From NCBI GenBank assembly GCA_016716765.1, contig JADJVA010000021.1:1-27967 (forward strand): a stretch of 27,967 bases of DNA, written 5' to 3'. Positions 16,152 through 26,317 of this stretch are shown here, piece after piece (position 1 is the stretch's first letter; the number at the start of each line of letters is the position of its first letter). The notes beneath the pieces are model-generated. The model was not told the DNA's origin. It ran no database searches and saw only the letters and a program-made list of their open reading frames with translations. Source of the stretch: Bdellovibrionales bacterium. Its GTDB lineage: Bacteria > Bdellovibrionota > Bdellovibrionia > Bdellovibrionales > UBA1609. The translations under genes were made by a program, and so were the position numbers.

Positions 16152-19100
16152 TTAAAAGATCGCAGTCATATTCAAGCCAATAGATCGCCCATTGTGAGTT
16201 TTCCGCACGAGTTCCTTATCCTGAAACGACTCAATTGCAGGATCCAGAAGATTCTTCGCCTTTAGGGCTACCGTCCAAACCTTTGATATGGCCTTAGAAG
16301 CAACGAAATCCAGTTGGTGACTCGGATTCTGATAGGTATCAGGAATGTTGTTCGTACCGACCTCAGAAATTCGTTCACCGACGAGGCTATAGAGGAGGGT
16401 TGCGGAAAAAATCCCATAAGGGCCGATCATACTGCAATTGGAAATTCACCACATAGGGTGCCTGACCTTGCAATGGACGTTGCTGAGAGGTTTGAATTCC
16501 TTTGCTCTTTTCGTCCAATTCAATTTCAGATCGAATGAAAGTGAGATTACTCAATATTGACCAACGCCTGAAAATTCGGCTCAGCTTTCTCAAGCCTATT
16601 CTTGACTCCAATTCCAAACCAAAATTTTCTGCTGCCATTGCGTTGGAAAAGGTTTGAATTCGATTGACTCCTGGAACAAACATCACCTCTATCGGATCTC
16701 TGAATTTCTTAAAAAAGAATCCAGATGATGCATATTCATCTGGAGACCAATAATACTCCCAACGATGATCAATATTTTGAATGATAGTACCCCTCAGAGA
16801 GGAATTTCCACGGACCTCGTATCCGGTTTCATCATCTATAAATCCAACCTCAGAAAGCTCTCGAAAGTCCGGACGCGCCAGAGTCTCACTGTATGCCAGA
16901 CGAGCGCGCCACTGTTGATTTGGCTTCCACAATACAGCAAAGGAGGGAAGAACATCTTTCATTTCCAGTCTAGATTGCGAGAATGGATTCTCGGGTTCAT
17001 AGTAGCGAAAGGTATTTACGGTTTGAACAGAACGTTCCCAACGATAGCCAGCCAGAAATTTCCAATTCGCAAATGGGCCGAAATCTGCCATCGCATACTG
17101 CGAGACAATATTTTGGTCACCGCGGTAACTATCAGCTGCATCTGTGAGATTTTGCAATTGAAAACCGCCTGGTCCAATATTCGCGAGACTCAGCTGACTT
17201 TCGATGGGATCTCCAGATGTGTCCCCAGAAAAGAAGAGTCGAAATACCTCAGAACGGCGTCCTCTTTTGATTTCGCTCGCACCAAATTTTAGTTTGAGCC
17301 TATCCCTCTGGAAACCCAATGGTAAGATTAAATCTGCAGCGACTTCTTGCGAGCGATCCGTCAGAAGAGAGTATGTCCGCCTGTTGCCTCCGCTATCACC
17401 TCTCATTTGATAGGAAGTAGGAGTCCGCTCAAACGCGTACTCCCTTCGATCTGGATTATCTCGAATCGCATCCGCCTGACCAATTCTCCAACTTCCCTCG
17501 ATATCCTGACCAAAAGAGGTGCCTAATTTGTGCTTTCCTTTGAGATGATTCGTCCACAACTGTCGCTCGGTCCAATCCAATGTTGTCGATTCGATGGAGG
17601 ACGTTGAGTTTGGATCCTGTTTCAGATCTTGTTGCGTGAAGTTCGTTGTGTGCCGCAGAAGCATCGAACTCAGACTCAGCGTATTATTTTGATTTAATTC
17701 AATGCCAAAATCCACTTGTCCGGCCAACCGAGTTTCAACTTCGGCATACTCCGAAGTACGATTATAATCCGTGGAGTATCGACCCGGACTCATTGCGTTC
17801 AATCCACGACTGAAGCGTTCTCCGCGATCTGCATTCTGGCCGTAGAGAATCGAACCCGCAATTCCAGATCTCGCGGCCCCAATTCGAAATCGATCCGCAA
17901 TCGCAAGCGAAAAACCTGGAGGAATTCCTTCTGATGTTCGATTGGTGGCATAATTGGCTGGTAGCGATCGACCTAACTGGACGAGTTCCGCTTCTGAGAT
18001 CCCTTCACTCGAACCCGGCTGTTGCAATACTAGTTTTTTGCCTGATTGCAGGGCTCCCCGAATGGCCGGCGGCATTTTTCGAGTCCCATTGTCAATTCCG
18101 GCCCAATCTAAGCCGCCCCCTCGTGAAGAAAGTCTCTGATCCGCGGACTCTTGATTGGAACTCAAGCTAAACTTAAAAGAAAATTTTTCGGGTAGTGTCC
18201 GGGATTGTAGCTGAATGACCCCACCTCCAAACTCCCCAGGCAGATCGGGCGAATAGCTTTTTTGTACAAGAACACTTTCGAGTATAGCCGTTGGAAACAA
18301 ATCAAGGGGCACCACGCGTCGATTTGGTTCTGGGCTCGGAAGACTAAATTGATTTAGCTGTTCGCCCGAATATCGCTCACCCAATCCTCGAACGTACACG
18401 TACTTGCCGTCCTTCAAAGTCAATCCAGTCATTCGGCGAAGTGAGCTCGCAGCATCGCTATCGCCTTGTCGACTCATTTGCTCTGAGCCCATCACGTCCG
18501 TCACAGATGAACTCTGCCTCCGCACTTCAATGAGTGCCGAAACACTGCCCCTGATCTTCGGAGCGAGGATCGTGACTTCCTCCAGCTCGTTGATTGCTGG
18601 AGTGAGCGAAATAACCAAGGGCTTATTGGTATCGGGGCCTACCTTCACTCCAGACAGCGTTTTTCGTTTGATATTTTGGATGAAAAATTGACAAGGAGTA
18701 TTCACCGTCTGACAGTCTGAACTCAACCTGCCCCTCAGAATTTGTGGTCAAGGTATCTTCATATCCCGAGAATATAACAAGGCCACCCGGAGAGAGGACG
18801 GCGTGAGCTTTCATCGACGACCTTAACCTGTAGAAGTGACCCGCTCTCACCACTCTTCAAGCCCTCCGAGGAAGCTCCGTTGGAACCTTCACCGACACTT
18901 CGGATTTCTGCCGCTGATGGAGAAGGTTCACGATCACTTGAGTCTCTTCTCCCGAATTCACTTGAATTGCAAGTTTGCGCTCCAATTCAGGGATGTAGAA
19001 GGAATGGCCACCTGGTGGTAGATCGATCATCAGCGAGCCATCGAATGCTGATAAATATGTGCCCGAACTGTGTTCAAATGTAACTCCGCCAGAAGGCTCG

Positions 19101-19280
19101 CCATTTCGAAACGCAAGAATGAGAACCCTACCCTGGGCCTCTTTTTAAGCTCTCTTGCTCGCTTATTTTAACAGAAGATCGATTTGAATCTTGAGAAAAA
19201 GCCAAGGGAGAGGCTCCGCCTCCCCCTAAGATAAGGACCAGAATTAAAGTGCAAATGTTCAGTTCAAGGTGGTAGGCCAC
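16152..19280 (-). CDS. TonB-dependent outer-membrane receptor (several frameshifts)
   Basis: About 1040 residues when rejoined. A signal peptide (ICTLILVLILGGGGASPLAFS) precedes two carboxypeptidase-regulatory-like beta domains (GVTFEHSSGTYLSAFDGSLM; VKVVDESSRRPLSG with VEFRLSDGEYSLSI). The plug carries DSDAASSLRRMTGLTLKDGK and the motif YVYVRGLGERYSGEQLN, seen in one broad class of these receptors, plus LPGEFGGGVIQLQSRTLPE. The barrel ends with VWTVALKAKNLLDPAIESFQ and a terminal aromatic (MTAIF). The long plug-barrel piece is 16387-18726. Frame shifts lie near 19125, 18880, 18800, 18680 and 16420, most at short G, C or A runs. The start is a best guess, a GTG at 19280. It begins 41 bases after the beta-helix gene and is powered by the ExbB/ExbD/TonB set downstream. 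Substrate unknown. Confidence 0.88.
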
Positions 19281-19321
19281 TCTAATTAATCTTATTATTC
19301 CTATTATTCTTAATAGTCTTA

Positions 19322-20663
19322 CTATCGAACCGTCCAACCAAGAGTCCAATCTTCATCTTCATATGGACTTAGAGCGCCAATGTAGTCTACCGGAGTAAAT
19401 TGCCAAGGGCCTGACAGAGAAGGAGTTACCCCTGCTCCCACAGCCGGACTATCTTCAGCCGGGAGGCGTCCTTTGAGAACTGGATCAACTGTTCTATTAT
19501 TTACTTTGTTTTCACCTTGAAACCAGGCACTCACCGAAAATGGATCACTCGATTTTTCTTCAAAGTTAACACCAGCGGCACAGTTGACAATGGAGTTAAC
19601 CATCTTCAATCCAGACTGGGCAACGCCCTTGCCAGTAATTACACCAGCATTGCGGAAAGTTTCATCATCATCAATATTAATGCAGGATACCTTGAAGTCA
19701 CCGGTCACGATAGCGTTGTGGATTTCTCCTCCTGTTCCACGGCGAAGCATAATACCGTCAAACAAGCGAGCATTCGCACCTCGAGCGACTATAGTGATAT
19801 TGCTAAGAACGGGATTGGAACGAGGCTGGGCATCCATAGGGGATTTTAAATTGTCCGCTTGATACCTCGGCTGTCTTCCGTTCCGGTCTCTAACTCAATA
19901 TATACAAATTGAGCTTTCCCCCGATAACCCATGTCCCAATCAAATCCATCATCGTCATTGTCGGTCAAGAGCACATGTTTGAGGTTGACGTTACCTCCAA
20001 AAAACTCAATTCCATCATCAGCACTGCGGTGGACCTGGAGATAGTCAACCTCTGTACCAGACCCAACGCCATTAAACGTGATGCCATTGAGCTCGTTATC
20101 CTTCGCTAGTTCATATCCAGCATACTCAACACGAACATATTTTAGACTACCAGAGCTATCGTTATCATCATTTCCACCAAATTTTGGCGGATTGTTTTAA
20201 TACCCTCAGAAATGCTTTCACAAATTGGTTCACCAGCTTTGCAATTATTGATGCGTGCATTCCCGTTCAATACAACTCCGCTCCACAGACCGGGGCGCAA
20301 GTTGTCTCGTTGAAGCGAAGTGAAAACGACCGGTTTTCCTTTTGTCCCGTTTGCGAAAATCTTTGATCCTCGCATAACTACCAAATACGCACCCGGAGCA
20401 CCATAAACAGTGACGCCTGGATCTAGTGTGAGCGTTGATGATTGAGTGTTGTCAGCACCAATTCGAACATCGCCCTCCAAAACATAGGCATTTCCTGTGC
20501 TCAAAGCGAGAGTCGTATTGAGATAACTCCCCTTCACTGTGCACACCGGCCTGCCTTCGACTGTATCACTGCGAGGAATTGTTCCTGTTGGGCAAGCGGC
20601 AAAGGCACTTCCGCTCATCATCGTGATCAAGACCGTTAGGCCAATCGCTAGTTTGTTCATCAT
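19322..20663 (-). CDS. Secreted beta-helix-like protein, partner of the TonB receptor (two frameshifts)
   Basis: About 447 residues when rejoined. The start ATG at 20663 follows GAGGAG and gives a signal peptide (AIGLTVLITMMSGSAFA). The body has the strand-rich, Asp/Gly-rich pattern of a family common in Bacteroidetes and Alteromonadales: VLEGDVRIGADNTQSSTLTL, DPGVTVYGAPGAYLVVMRGS, GLWSGVVLNGNARINN, LKYVRVEYAGYELAKDNELN, HRSADDGIEFFGGNVNLKHV, LTDNDDDGFDWDMGYRGKA. The pattern suggests a right-handed parallel beta-helix. Frames change near 20183 (A run) and 19851, so it appears as 20142-20702, an unlabelled middle and 19322-19837. It is the first gene of the nine-gene operon, just ahead of the receptor, so a surface or periplasmic partner of that receptor is likely. 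Biochemical function unknown. Confidence 0.72.
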
Positions 20664-20740
20664 TTTTCTCCTCAGGGAGTTATGTGTTGTGGGGCCGTCC
20701 ATTTCATACAGTAACTAGGCGGGATTTCGAAATCAGGAAT

Positions 20741-20758
20741 CTGTTAGGATCATGTTAG
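20741..20758 (+). promoter_or_regulatory. Direct repeat with Pho-box-like spacing
   Basis: CTGTTAG (20741-20747), four bases GATC, then ATGTTAG (20752-20758): two near-identical heptamers 11 bases apart, the geometry of PhoB binding sites (consensus CTGTCAT). It lies in the divergent region between the TonB operon (start 20663) and the lipoprotein gene (start 20958). The match is partial and there is no third repeat, so a regulator site is only a suggestion. Confidence 0.3.
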
Positions 20759-20879
20759 GAAGACCTTTCCAGCAGAAATCTCACAAAGAATAAACCTTTC
20801 AGTTCCTCGCGTTTTGTCCAGGGTTTCAATACTTTCCTCATGGATACCTCGGTCTAGGAATAGACAAGTTATCGGTTAA

Positions 20880-20909
20880 TTCAAATTTTTTGCGTGTTAG
20901 ATCTATAGT
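20880..20909 (+). promoter_or_regulatory. Candidate sigma-70-type promoter of the lipoprotein gene
   Basis: TTCAAA (20880-20885), an 18-base spacer and TATAGT (20904-20909, five of six matches to TATAAT) lie 48 bases upstream of the ATG at 20958. Position and spacing suit a housekeeping promoter; this rests on sequence resemblance only. Confidence 0.4.
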
Positions 20910-20957
20910 TCGAATTTAGCATTCTGCTTATCTATCAAAAATATTCGGAGGATTCTT

Positions 20958-22207
20958 ATGAAGAGATTGATATTTTTTGTCCTATTGGGAACTGTCATTT
21001 CAATGATTGGCTGTTCTGGTGACAGTGATTCTGGAAGTAGCGCTCCAGCTACGCAAGTCGCCGATGCCATCGGCTTGGTGGCTAAGGGAGTGGGAGCTAT
21101 TGGCTCAGGAATGACTGGCACGGCTCTGATGGGTTCGATCAGGCCGATGACAGTGACTCAATTTAATACCAACCGCTGTGATAGCCATGGCAAACCCCTA
21201 GCCACTGCGGGTGGAGCGGATCTTTCGCAAAGCGATGAATTCTATCCCTACCTTCACACTTATTGCGCGGTCAGTATCAAAGATGGAGACACCGTTCGTG
21301 GAGGATTTGATTTGGTACAAAGTCTCATCTGCACCCTTGAAAAGGGTGGAATTGGAGTTCAGCGGAGCCACACAGGAGATAACTGGAAATTTTAACGATA
21401 CGGACTGTTGGCCTGACGGCGGCCCTGGTGGAGAAACAGGCACGATCACCTTGTCGGCAGTTGGGAGTTCGCCAGCTAGCTTTAACTCACATTATACAAA
21501 GGGAGTTATATTTTCCGTCGCTTCCTTTGGCTTAACCTTTAAGATTGCGGCAAATCTCGATAGTGACAAAATCGAATTTATCACTCACAAGTCTTGGAGT
21601 GGAGCTGCGGCAGGAGATTCTGCAGGTGACATTGGTACGATGGCTGGTGAACTCACCAAATCAACTGGAGTCTTGAGATTCGAAAAACGGGACGAAAGGG
21701 TTCGATCAGACTGTGCAGCTAGCCGCTGTGGTTGGAATCGGCACACACGTCTTTACGCTGTGTTAACAATGTCGAGTGGCGGTGAGCCGCAAGGTGTGTC
21801 TTCAATTTCATACGGGTTTGCTGATATTCAGGCAGATGCAGCTACTGTTGGTGGCGCATCAAATGGATATGGCCGGATCATAACGGCTTCCGGCCCTTTG
21901 AGCTCTGGGATAAAAGCAAGAATCTTTTGCAACAACCCCTAGCAGAACATTAGCTGAGGTGGCAACGAGCGGGCAGTACTCTGAAACAACCAATACAGCT
22001 TGTGCAACTTCAGCTGGTTTTGATGATTCAGCGGACTGCACCTCAAATACAGGGATTGGTAATTTTTCTGCAAATACCAAATTCACATTACTTTCCAGCA
22101 CATCAAGAACATCTGCTGATTCGTGGCTATCAACGTTTTCTGGGTTTAATTTCACCGCTGTTGATTTAGATACCGACAACGCTTTTAGTATTTTCGCTCA
22201 GAAATAA
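20958..22207 (+). CDS. Secreted lipoprotein of unknown function (two frameshifts)
   Basis: About 416 residues when rejoined. The ATG at 20958 follows GGAGGA. The signal MKRLIFFVLLGTVISMIGCS has a lipobox (ISMIGC) with Cys19, followed by a Ser/Gly/Asp linker (SGDSDSGSSAPA) typical of lipoproteins held at a membrane. A Gly/Ala-rich stretch (IGLVAKGVGAIGSGMTGTAL) leads to a strand-rich body with paired cysteines (NTDCW-like and SDCAASRCGWNRHTRLYAVL). The end reads FSANTKFTLLSSTSRTSADS, GFNFTAVDLDTDNAF. Frames change near 21344 (G run) and 21937 (C run), each with one base too many. It is divergent from the TonB operon and ends at a clear hairpin terminator. Family not recognised. Confidence 0.65.
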
Positions 22208-22228
22208 AAGTCCTTTTTTAAGGGGACG

Positions 22229-22260
22229 TTTTAAAGGAGGGCCAAGACCCTCCCTTTAAA
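22229..22260. terminator. Bidirectional hairpin terminator
   Basis: AAAGGAGGG (22233-22241) pairs with CCCTCC plus CTTT (22248-22257, one bulged C) around the loop CCAAGA, extended by TTT/AAA at the base. It lies between the convergent ends of the lipoprotein gene (22207) and the small minus-strand gene (22287), and the flanking T and A runs let it serve both directions. Confidence 0.65.
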
Positions 22261-22286
22261 TTCAAAGATCCTTGCTTCCTACAGAT

Positions 22287-22530
22287 CTAATCCTTGGCTT
22301 TCAGCAAATGATCATTCTCACTGATAAACTTCTTGATCTCATCAGAAATTCCCAAAAGCTTAAGCCATTGCCTTTGTATAAAGTCACTGGAAACCGGCCC
22401 ATGCCATAAATTGAAAGCGCACCTTTTCGCTCACCTTCATGGACAAGGTGCCTGCCGCAGGCTTGGTCTTTTTTAGCGCTGCATTTTCTGCTCGTAATCG
22501 TTCAAGTTCAGCTTTGATATCTTCTGACAT
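22287..22530 (-). CDS. Small conserved coiled-coil protein (two frameshifts)
   Basis: A protein of about 81 residues. The start ATG at 22530 opens a short coiled coil, MSEDIKAELERLRAENAAL, then a basic linker and the strand-rich core MKVSEKGALSIYGMGRFPVT, LYKEQWLKLL and a helix-rich end (ISDEIKKFISENDHLLKAKD) after two one-base corrections near 22422 and 22371. Without them the frame ends early at FMAWAGFQ. The core (VSEKGAxSxYGxGRFPVTLY) matches a small family I have seen in many bacteria, without known function. It stands alone, convergent to the lipoprotein gene across a hairpin terminator. Confidence 0.6.
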
Positions 22531-23058
22531 AAATACCTCTCTCATTTTGCGAGTATTATGGGGAGCAGATTGTTCTTTGGTCAACTTGTGTGTTTATGTC
22601 TCGCTTAGCCAAAAACCTAATATACATTTTTCCCGCGCGATTTGCCGTTGGGTTCCGCCGCTCTACGGCTCCACCAGCTTTCGCCTTCGCGTGAGTCGCA
22701 GTCGCGACGGCAAGCAGCCCAAAACCAGACCATATGCGGGGCTCGTCAAGCATAGAATGTCTTGTCCAGCGCAAATGTTGTGTGAAGAAAATGATTTGGC
22801 ACCAGGTCTTTTAGAAACTGGAGAGAAGGGGAGAGAAACCTTTACCCCTTAGAATTATCTCTGTTGAAAAAATCTGTCTAATGCGGTACATCATCGGCGC
22901 TTCGATAGCCAAAATTATTATTTTTTTTTGAGTTAATAATTACAATCGCCACGTATGGTTTGCTCAAAAGTGGGTATCATCAGAAAGTCGAAGCAAACAA
23001 TAGATTTTTAATTGTTGAAATTTATCGGACGGCGGGTTCGCCGCCAGGGGTGGGGAAC
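22531..23058. other. Intergenic, with a GC-rich insert
   Basis: About 530 bases between the small minus-strand gene and the amine oxidase gene. From about 22634 to 22740 the sequence is clearly richer in G and C than its surroundings and holds small inverted repeats (GTCGC/GCGAC near 22695-22710). The rest is AT-rich, with a run of T near 22920. No reading frame with protein-like character is seen. The promoters of the divergent flanking genes should be here, but I cannot place them with confidence. Confidence 0.4.
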
Positions 23059-24508
23059 ATGAATAGGACGAGTGTCCTCTTGGCGTTGGTTTTGTTCTAT
23101 CATACTATCATGCACCTATCTTTCCAGGCTTCAGCTGAACCTACTGAAAGAGTGGATGTTGTGATTATTGGAGCTGGGGCTTCAGGTTTGACTGCAGCCA
23201 AAGAATTTAGCGACGAAAATATTTTCTACACTGTTTTGGAAGCCTCTCCTCGCGTTGGAGGAAGAATTAGAACTGACCCGTTCCCGTTTGGTTTAAATAT
23301 TATTTCAAATGCGGGCGCCGAGCTGATAGATAGTACTCATTGCGACGCTATTAGCCTCATAGAGGGACTGGGTTGTGAGTTGTGGAACGGCCAAGAAATG
23401 GCCTCGATATTTTTGAAATAAAGGGTCAGTTCTATAATTGGGCGGATTTGATTGAAGAAATATTTACTACTGAATTGAATGCGCTCAGCAAGATTCAGCA
23501 AATAATCTCTGCAGCTCAGAGTAGTTTGCAAGAACACCGTGAGTTAGACGAGAAGAGCGCAGCTAGCGTCCTCCTTCTAATTGAGAACGCACCGCTTTTG
23601 AAAGGGCTCATCGAAACTTTTCTGTTATCTGAATACGGTCTCCCGCTTTCCCAGCTCTCAGGGGCGATTCTTTCCGAAGTGATTCACATTGATATGGAAG
23701 GCAAAAGGATTGGACTCCTTCCCCAGAACGATGAAAGGTATATTGTAAAGGGCGGAACACAGATTTTTATTGATCGACTTTCAGATCGCTTGGGAAGGCA
23801 GATTCGGCTTAACCACCAGGTTACGGACATTATGGAAAACAGCGATGGGAGTTTTTTGGTTCGATACGAGAACGGCGGAATAACAAAAGACATCCAAACT
23901 AAAATCTTGGTATCTTCAGTCCCGTCATTTCAGTTTGTTAATATAAATCTACATGGTGATTCGTTCAACGGGATAAAGGTGGAAAAGGCAAAACAATTTG
24001 CTAGCAACGGCAAACTCATTCTTTATTTCTCAAAACGAATTTGGGAAGACTACAATATTTCTGGTAACGGAATGCTTGAAATGTTTTCTGCGCAAATGTG
24101 GGATAGTTCAGTTTTACAAAATACCTCATTTGGAAGTCTAACCCTTTATTTTTCAGACAAAATTCTCGAAACAAGTTCAGATGATGAAAGACTCTTATTA
24201 TCAAAACGGATCCTCCGTGAACTTGAGAGAATAGTTCCAGGAATAACTCAGTATTTTATTCACGCACGTTACTACTCTTGGCCGTCTTCCTATTCAGATG
24301 CTCCTCGCCCAGGAGAAAAATGCTCCAAAAAAATGTCGTTTCTCGGACTGGTCGATTTTTTAGAATCGGAGAAGAGCATGACGATCTATCACAGGGATAT
24401 GTTAATGGCGCCGTTCGCTCAGCGAAGACAGTAGTGAAAAATGTCCTTGATTCTCTAGGCTTGCACAAAATTTCTACCTGTCGATCGGCGATCGGCGATC
24501 GGCGTTGA
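23059..24508 (+). CDS. Secreted flavin amine oxidase (two frameshifts)
   Basis: About 483 residues when rejoined, the usual size for flavin monoamine oxidase-type enzymes, which oxidise an amine to an imine using FAD and oxygen. The ATG at 23059 follows AGGGGTGGGG. A signal peptide (SVLLALVLFYHTIMHLSFQA) precedes the dinucleotide-binding strand DVVIIGAGASGLTAAKEF (GxGxxG), then LEASPRVGGRIRTD, the conserved GGR motif. The C-terminal FAD-binding segment reads GRFFRIGEEHDDLSQGYVNG with AVRSAKTVV. Frames change near 23380 and at the A run 24316-24320, each with one base missing, so it appears as 22960-23421, 23382-24434 and 24278-24508. Export of a flavoprotein suggests an extracellular or periplasmic role. 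Substrate unknown. Confidence 0.85.
24483..24503 (+). repeat. Three tandem copies of a 7-base unit
   Basis: GATCGGC is repeated three times without a break at 24483-24503, inside the last codons of the amine oxidase gene just before its TGA at 24506. A unit of 7 bases shifts the frame with each copy gained or lost, so the C-terminal residues of this protein could vary. Confidence 0.7.
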
Positions 24509-24842
24509 AATCCGTTGAACATCGGACTTGCTTTCCGTTTCAAATCTCTTGCAGACTTTACAGACTCATTGATTTATTTGCGCAATCACCTTGCCAGATG
24601 GGACCCAGTTCTGACCCAAGCTGACCCAAGAAGGCCCAAATGGGGCTCAAACAGGTACCTGTCTAAGGCTTGTACATTCCTGGGGGATGGCACCTATTTC
24701 GTTCTAGCGCCCAAAACGACCAGAGGCCGGGCTTCTTGGGATATTTTGACGCCATCATAACGAATGGCATATTTTTAGCATTGAAATTGTCTCGTAGCTG
24801 CTCTATCAAGAGGAGTTGAGGCAGCGAAAGAGGTAGGCTGTT
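24509..24842. other. Intergenic region with short repeats and a palindrome
   Basis: About 330 bases between the amine oxidase and protease genes. CTGACCCAAG is repeated in tandem at 24611-24630, and ACAGGTACCTGT at 24651-24662 is a perfect 12-base palindrome, followed by a GC-rich piece to about 24740 with no protein-like frame. This looks like an intergenic repeat element or a regulator site. The ribosome binding site of the protease gene (AGAGGT) is at the right end. Confidence 0.4.
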
Positions 24843-26039
24843 ATGAAATTCATTTCAAGATCTCTTTTTTTGCGCGCTTTCGCTCTTGCGTCTCTATCCT
24901 TCTCACCCGTCGCATCGATCGCTCAGTCAAACCCGACCCTACCCCCTGGAGATTACGTTTACAATCCAACGACCGGTTCCTATGTTCCATTTGGCGGAGA
25001 TCCAAACAGGAAGCGCACAGGCTTTGTGGAAGACGGCATTTCCGGTCGCTTTGCTGGGCAGTCGGATTCCAGAGTCGGTAACTTCGGACAGGATTGCGAA
25101 AACACTCCTGGTCTTTCTAAGAACGCCCGCCAAATCGAACAAGTGGGCCGGTTCATCAAAACAAAAATCGTCGGAAAGGACGGTCGCTGCCCGCTAAGAT
25201 ACGGGCCGGATGCAACAGACGCGGATCGGGCAATGTATGGGACGGGCCAGGTTTTCGATGACGAGGGCCAGTGCGGCCCTAAGGTGAAGGGCGTCGCAAA
25301 ATGTGTTGGAACCGGGCATCTGGTTCATAACACGGATTTGGTTATTACAAGCGCTCATAATTTTGGGTACGGTGAGAATCGAGAGCGTCTAGCTGATCCG
25401 AGAAAGGGTTTCACCTTCACCACTAGAGTGTGGAGTCCAAAAACCGGAGGATATGTCATTCGTAGCTTTAAGGTGAAGGACGTTTTTTTCGGAACTGATG
25501 ATCCGGGTCGATATCCACATTTGGATTACGCTTTTCTTCGCTTAGAGGAAGATGTCGGCAAGGTGGTGGATGGTCTTCCTGTACCCAAAAAATATCAGAT
25601 CAATCCGTTGCCATTTAGAATTGTTGACAAGAGTAGAGCGCCCAATGTTGCCATGACAGCAGGGTACAATAAGGAAACGAAGGACTTCTCGAAGAATTGT
25701 GCGCCGTTTAGTCTTACGACAGCTACAAACGATGACCGCTTAGCGGAGGATCGAATTGATAGTCCTGAGAGTTTGTATTTTCATAAAGGAGACACTCTAG
25801 GAGGTGCTTCTGGTTCTGCAATCGCCCTTCTCGATGAGTCCGGCAAGCCCTATTATGCAGCTCTTCATAAGGGTTGGGATGATGGCGGAAGCTTGGGCCG
25901 TTCGAGATCAGGAGCAAGAGAATCTCAAGCAGAAAATCCCGAGGACGCTCCTGGTAGGATCGCTCGGAGAAATGTTGCTATCAAAGCCAGCACGTTCTAC
26001 AAATCCTCTATGGATTTTGCGCGAGACGGAGCCCGCTGA
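24843..26039 (+). CDS. Secreted trypsin-like serine protease
   Basis: A 398-residue protein with a clear signal peptide (RAFALASLSFSPVASIAQS) and a region of about 100 residues before the catalytic domain, possibly a propeptide. The triad of the chymotrypsin/trypsin fold is visible: His172 in LVITSAHNF, Asp228 in HLDYAFLRLEE and Ser323 in LGGASGSAIALL (GxSG). Cysteines near 84, 116, 144 and 154 could form disulfides, as expected outside the cytoplasm. The ATG at 24843 follows AGAGGT. The frame is intact throughout, unlike the genes on either side. The C-terminal tail is rich in Arg/Glu/Asp. A role in degrading external protein is likely; the exact substrate is unknown. Confidence 0.85.
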   Translation: MKFISRSLFLRAFALASLSFSPVASIAQSNPTLPPGDYVYNPTTGSYVPFGGDPNRKRTGFVEDGISGRFAGQSDSRVGNFGQDCENTPGLSKNARQIEQVGRFIKTKIVGKDGRCPLRYGPDATDADRAMYGTGQVFDDEGQCGPKVKGVAKCVGTGHLVHNTDLVITSAHNFGYGENRERLADPRKGFTFTTRVWSPKTGGYVIRSFKVKDVFFGTDDPGRYPHLDYAFLRLEEDVGKVVDGLPVPKKYQINPLPFRIVDKSRAPNVAMTAGYNKETKDFSKNCAPFSLTTATNDDRLAEDRIDSPESLYFHKGDTLGGASGSAIALLDESGKPYYAALHKGWDDGGSLGRSRSGARESQAENPEDAPGRIARRNVAIKASTFYKSSMDFARDGAR

Positions 26040-26317
26040 AACAAAGGGCACCTAGGACTTTCAACTTTTGTCTGAGAAAAGGATTCCTAACTCGCTTCCA
26101 TGCGTCTGGGCGATGTCCCTTTCAGATATGCTATTCATCACGTCTAAATAGAACGAAATTTTTATCAATTGAGTTTATCTCATTGAAACAATTGATTTTA
26201 TTTCTGGATCTAAGTCCTAAAGTGAAACAAGTGGGATGCCGATAAGATACAGTTGATAGGAATTGGTGAGGTATTGACTCAGCACCTGAACCTTGCTTTT
26301 TAGGTCTTGCCGAAGGG
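26040..26317. other. Intergenic with a nested inverted repeat
   Basis: About 280 bases between the protease and the Cys-rich protein. ATCAATTG (26164-26171) has its inverted copy CAATTGAT at 26189-26196, and inside it TCAATTGAG can pair with CTCATTGA around TTTAT, so two alternative hairpins overlap. No T run follows, so an operator is as likely as a terminator. No protein-like frame is seen. Confidence 0.4.

Noticed and set aside
22439..22852. 137-codon plus-strand open frame overlapping the small coiled-coil gene
   Set aside because: Its first part is antisense to the real small gene and the rest crosses the GC-rich insert; the translation has no domain character.
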